A stretch of DNA of 23,085 bases from JAZKFR01 sp040386295 (lineage in GTDB: Bacteria; Pseudomonadota; Gammaproteobacteria; Burkholderiales; Rhodocyclaceae): positions 1-23,085 of the forward strand of contig JAZKFR010000112.1 in the NCBI GenBank assembly GCA_040386295.1, read 5' to 3'. Shown piece by piece: positions 22,126 to 23,085 of the stretch. Position numbers and translations under genes: made by a program. Below the pieces are notes generated by a model. That model worked only from the letters and a program-made list of their open reading frames with translations. It was not told where the DNA came from and made no database searches. Position 1 is the first letter of the stretch. Every line of letters starts with the position of its first letter.

Positions 22126-23085
22126 ATGACAGGCGCTATTACATCATTATTCCCATTCGGATCGAAAGTTACTGAAACACCCGCTCGGCAAACAAGCCGA
22201 GGATCCTCCGGTGAATCGACACGCTCACGTGTTTTTTTTACTAAAGGCAATAGTGGATGTTCTGTTTCTGGTCGCTACCAGGGCGCAGGTAAAGCAGCGC
22301 TTGAGCTTCAGTATGATTTAACGCCGGTTCTACTTAACGCCCTGGAGCATGACGATGAAGCGCAATACGCTTCGGTGCTGGACGAGATTTTTCGGCGCGG
22401 TTCTGAGGCAATTCAAGAAATTTTGCAGAATTTGCCTGATGAAGAACCCTGCAAGTTACACAAACGTTTGCGTCCTCTGCTTGAGGATCTATCTGTCTTT
22501 CTTTCGAGCAAAGTAGGTTACACCTGCTTTTCACCTGATACGCCAGACCCAGACTTGGGCACTTTCTCTACGCAAGAGCGCGGCGTTCTAGAGCCAGCGG
22601 CGCGCCTTTTTCTCAAGGGTGCTGCTGAAAAACTGCTTAACTATCCCGAATACGCTAGTGATAAGGCAGAGGATGCCTCGTTTAAAAGATTTTTAATCAA
22701 AGCCGCAGATAAACTCGCTCAATTCCAAGAGGGTGCGATGGTTGAGTCGGTGCAAATCGACAAAGTCTATCTGCGCGCTATCCAAGAGACGATGAGCGCT
22801 TTTAAAAAGCAAGGCTTAATCAAACGTACCCCAGGCTTTTTTACTTTCGCCTGCTTCTCTTTGTCGAACCGTGAGGAAAAGCACGTTAATGGCGTCGTTG
22901 ATCGGGGCTGGCAAGAGCGTCTCATTGGTGACAAACATGACGGAAAAAAAGACCTTGTCTTAGCCAAAAAAGGTTTTTTTCGACGCAACACCCAAGGCCG
23001 TTATCGTGAACGAGCCTTTGTCTACTTCACCAGAGAGATGAAAAAAGCGCGTGCGACACTCAATTCGCAAGCCGAGTATCTGGTT
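22126..23085 (+). CDS. Unrecognised protein, cut by window edge
   Basis: An open frame of 320 codons runs from ATG 22126 to the right edge without a stop, with AGGAGATAAGG directly upstream, a very good Shine-Dalgarno region. I do not recognise the family. Residues 1-35 are Ser/Thr/Gly/Arg-rich with few acidic residues (MTGAITSLFPFGSKVTETP... TSRGSSGESTRSR) and contain no hydrophobic signal peptide. From about 55 onward it is mainly helical by composition, with pieces such as GKAALELQYDLTPVLLNALE and FKRFLIKAADKLAQFQ. A basic segment follows at about 255-320 (KKDLVLAKKGFFRRNTQGRYRER). No catalytic motif is clear. The polar disordered start would fit a type III effector secretion signal, but this is speculation. 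A sigma-54-like promoter precedes it. Confidence 0.8.
   Translation, partial: MTGAITSLFPFGSKVTETPARQTSRGSSGESTRSRVFFTKGNSGCSVSGRYQGAGKAALELQYDLTPVLLNALEHDDEAQYASVLDEIFRRGSEAIQEILQNLPDEEPCKLHKRLRPLLEDLSVFLSSKVGYTCFSPDTPDPDLGTFSTQERGVLEPAARLFLKGAAEKLLNYPEYASDKAEDASFKRFLIKAADKLAQFQEGAMVESVQIDKVYLRAIQETMSAFKKQGLIKRTPGFFTFACFSLSNREEKHVNGVVDRGWQERLIGDKHDGKKDLVLAKKGFFRRNTQGRYRERAFVYFTREMKKARATLNSQAEYLV

Overview
The window looks like a betaproteobacterial chromosome, probably order Burkholderiales. The main evidence is the unbroken minus-strand order ndk, rlmN, pilW, rodZ, ispG, hisS, yfgM, bamB, der, which is the usual order in that group, together with the character of the proteins. A genus cannot be assigned from the sequence. 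Base composition looks moderate (by eye near 50% GC), with a few AT-rich intergenic islands. No tRNA, rRNA, CRISPR array or transposase gene was seen.

Layout. (1) 1-9856, minus strand: a dense housekeeping block read from ndk down to der. It joins nucleotide balance (ndk), 23S rRNA/tRNA methylation (rlmN), pilus assembly (pilW), cell shape (rodZ), isoprenoid synthesis (ispG), histidyl-tRNA synthesis (hisS), the inner-membrane Sec accessory factor (yfgM), outer-membrane assembly (bamB) and ribosome assembly (der, cut by the left edge). Several junctions are 4-nt ATGA overlaps. A TATAAT box and a hairpin lie in the one long internal gap, before ispG. (2) 10070-11737, minus: one methyl-accepting chemotaxis protein with a sigma-28-like promoter and a weak terminator. 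(3) 11738-12224: an intergenic stretch with a 12-bp tandem repeat and a terminator-like hairpin just before a plus-strand outer-membrane beta-barrel gene (12225-13031). (4) 13179-17227, minus: a large Ig-repeat/RTX-type surface protein facing the barrel gene across a strong bidirectional terminator. The assembly is broken by 100 Ns inside its repeats. (5) 17559-21420, minus: ccmA, ccmB, ccmC, ccmD, ccmE (haem delivery for cytochrome c maturation) followed directly by ylqF/rbgA, a ribosome-assembly GTPase, instead of ccmF, ccmG and ccmH. (6) 21421-23085: a 705-nt noncoding stretch with a near-consensus sigma-54 promoter, then an unrecognised plus-strand gene that runs off the right edge.

The parts most worth attention are the unknown right-edge gene with its sigma-54-type promoter, the surface protein whose repeat number is hidden by the assembly gap, the possible attenuator before the barrel gene, and the rearranged ccm operon. 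The window shows no complete new defence or secretion system.
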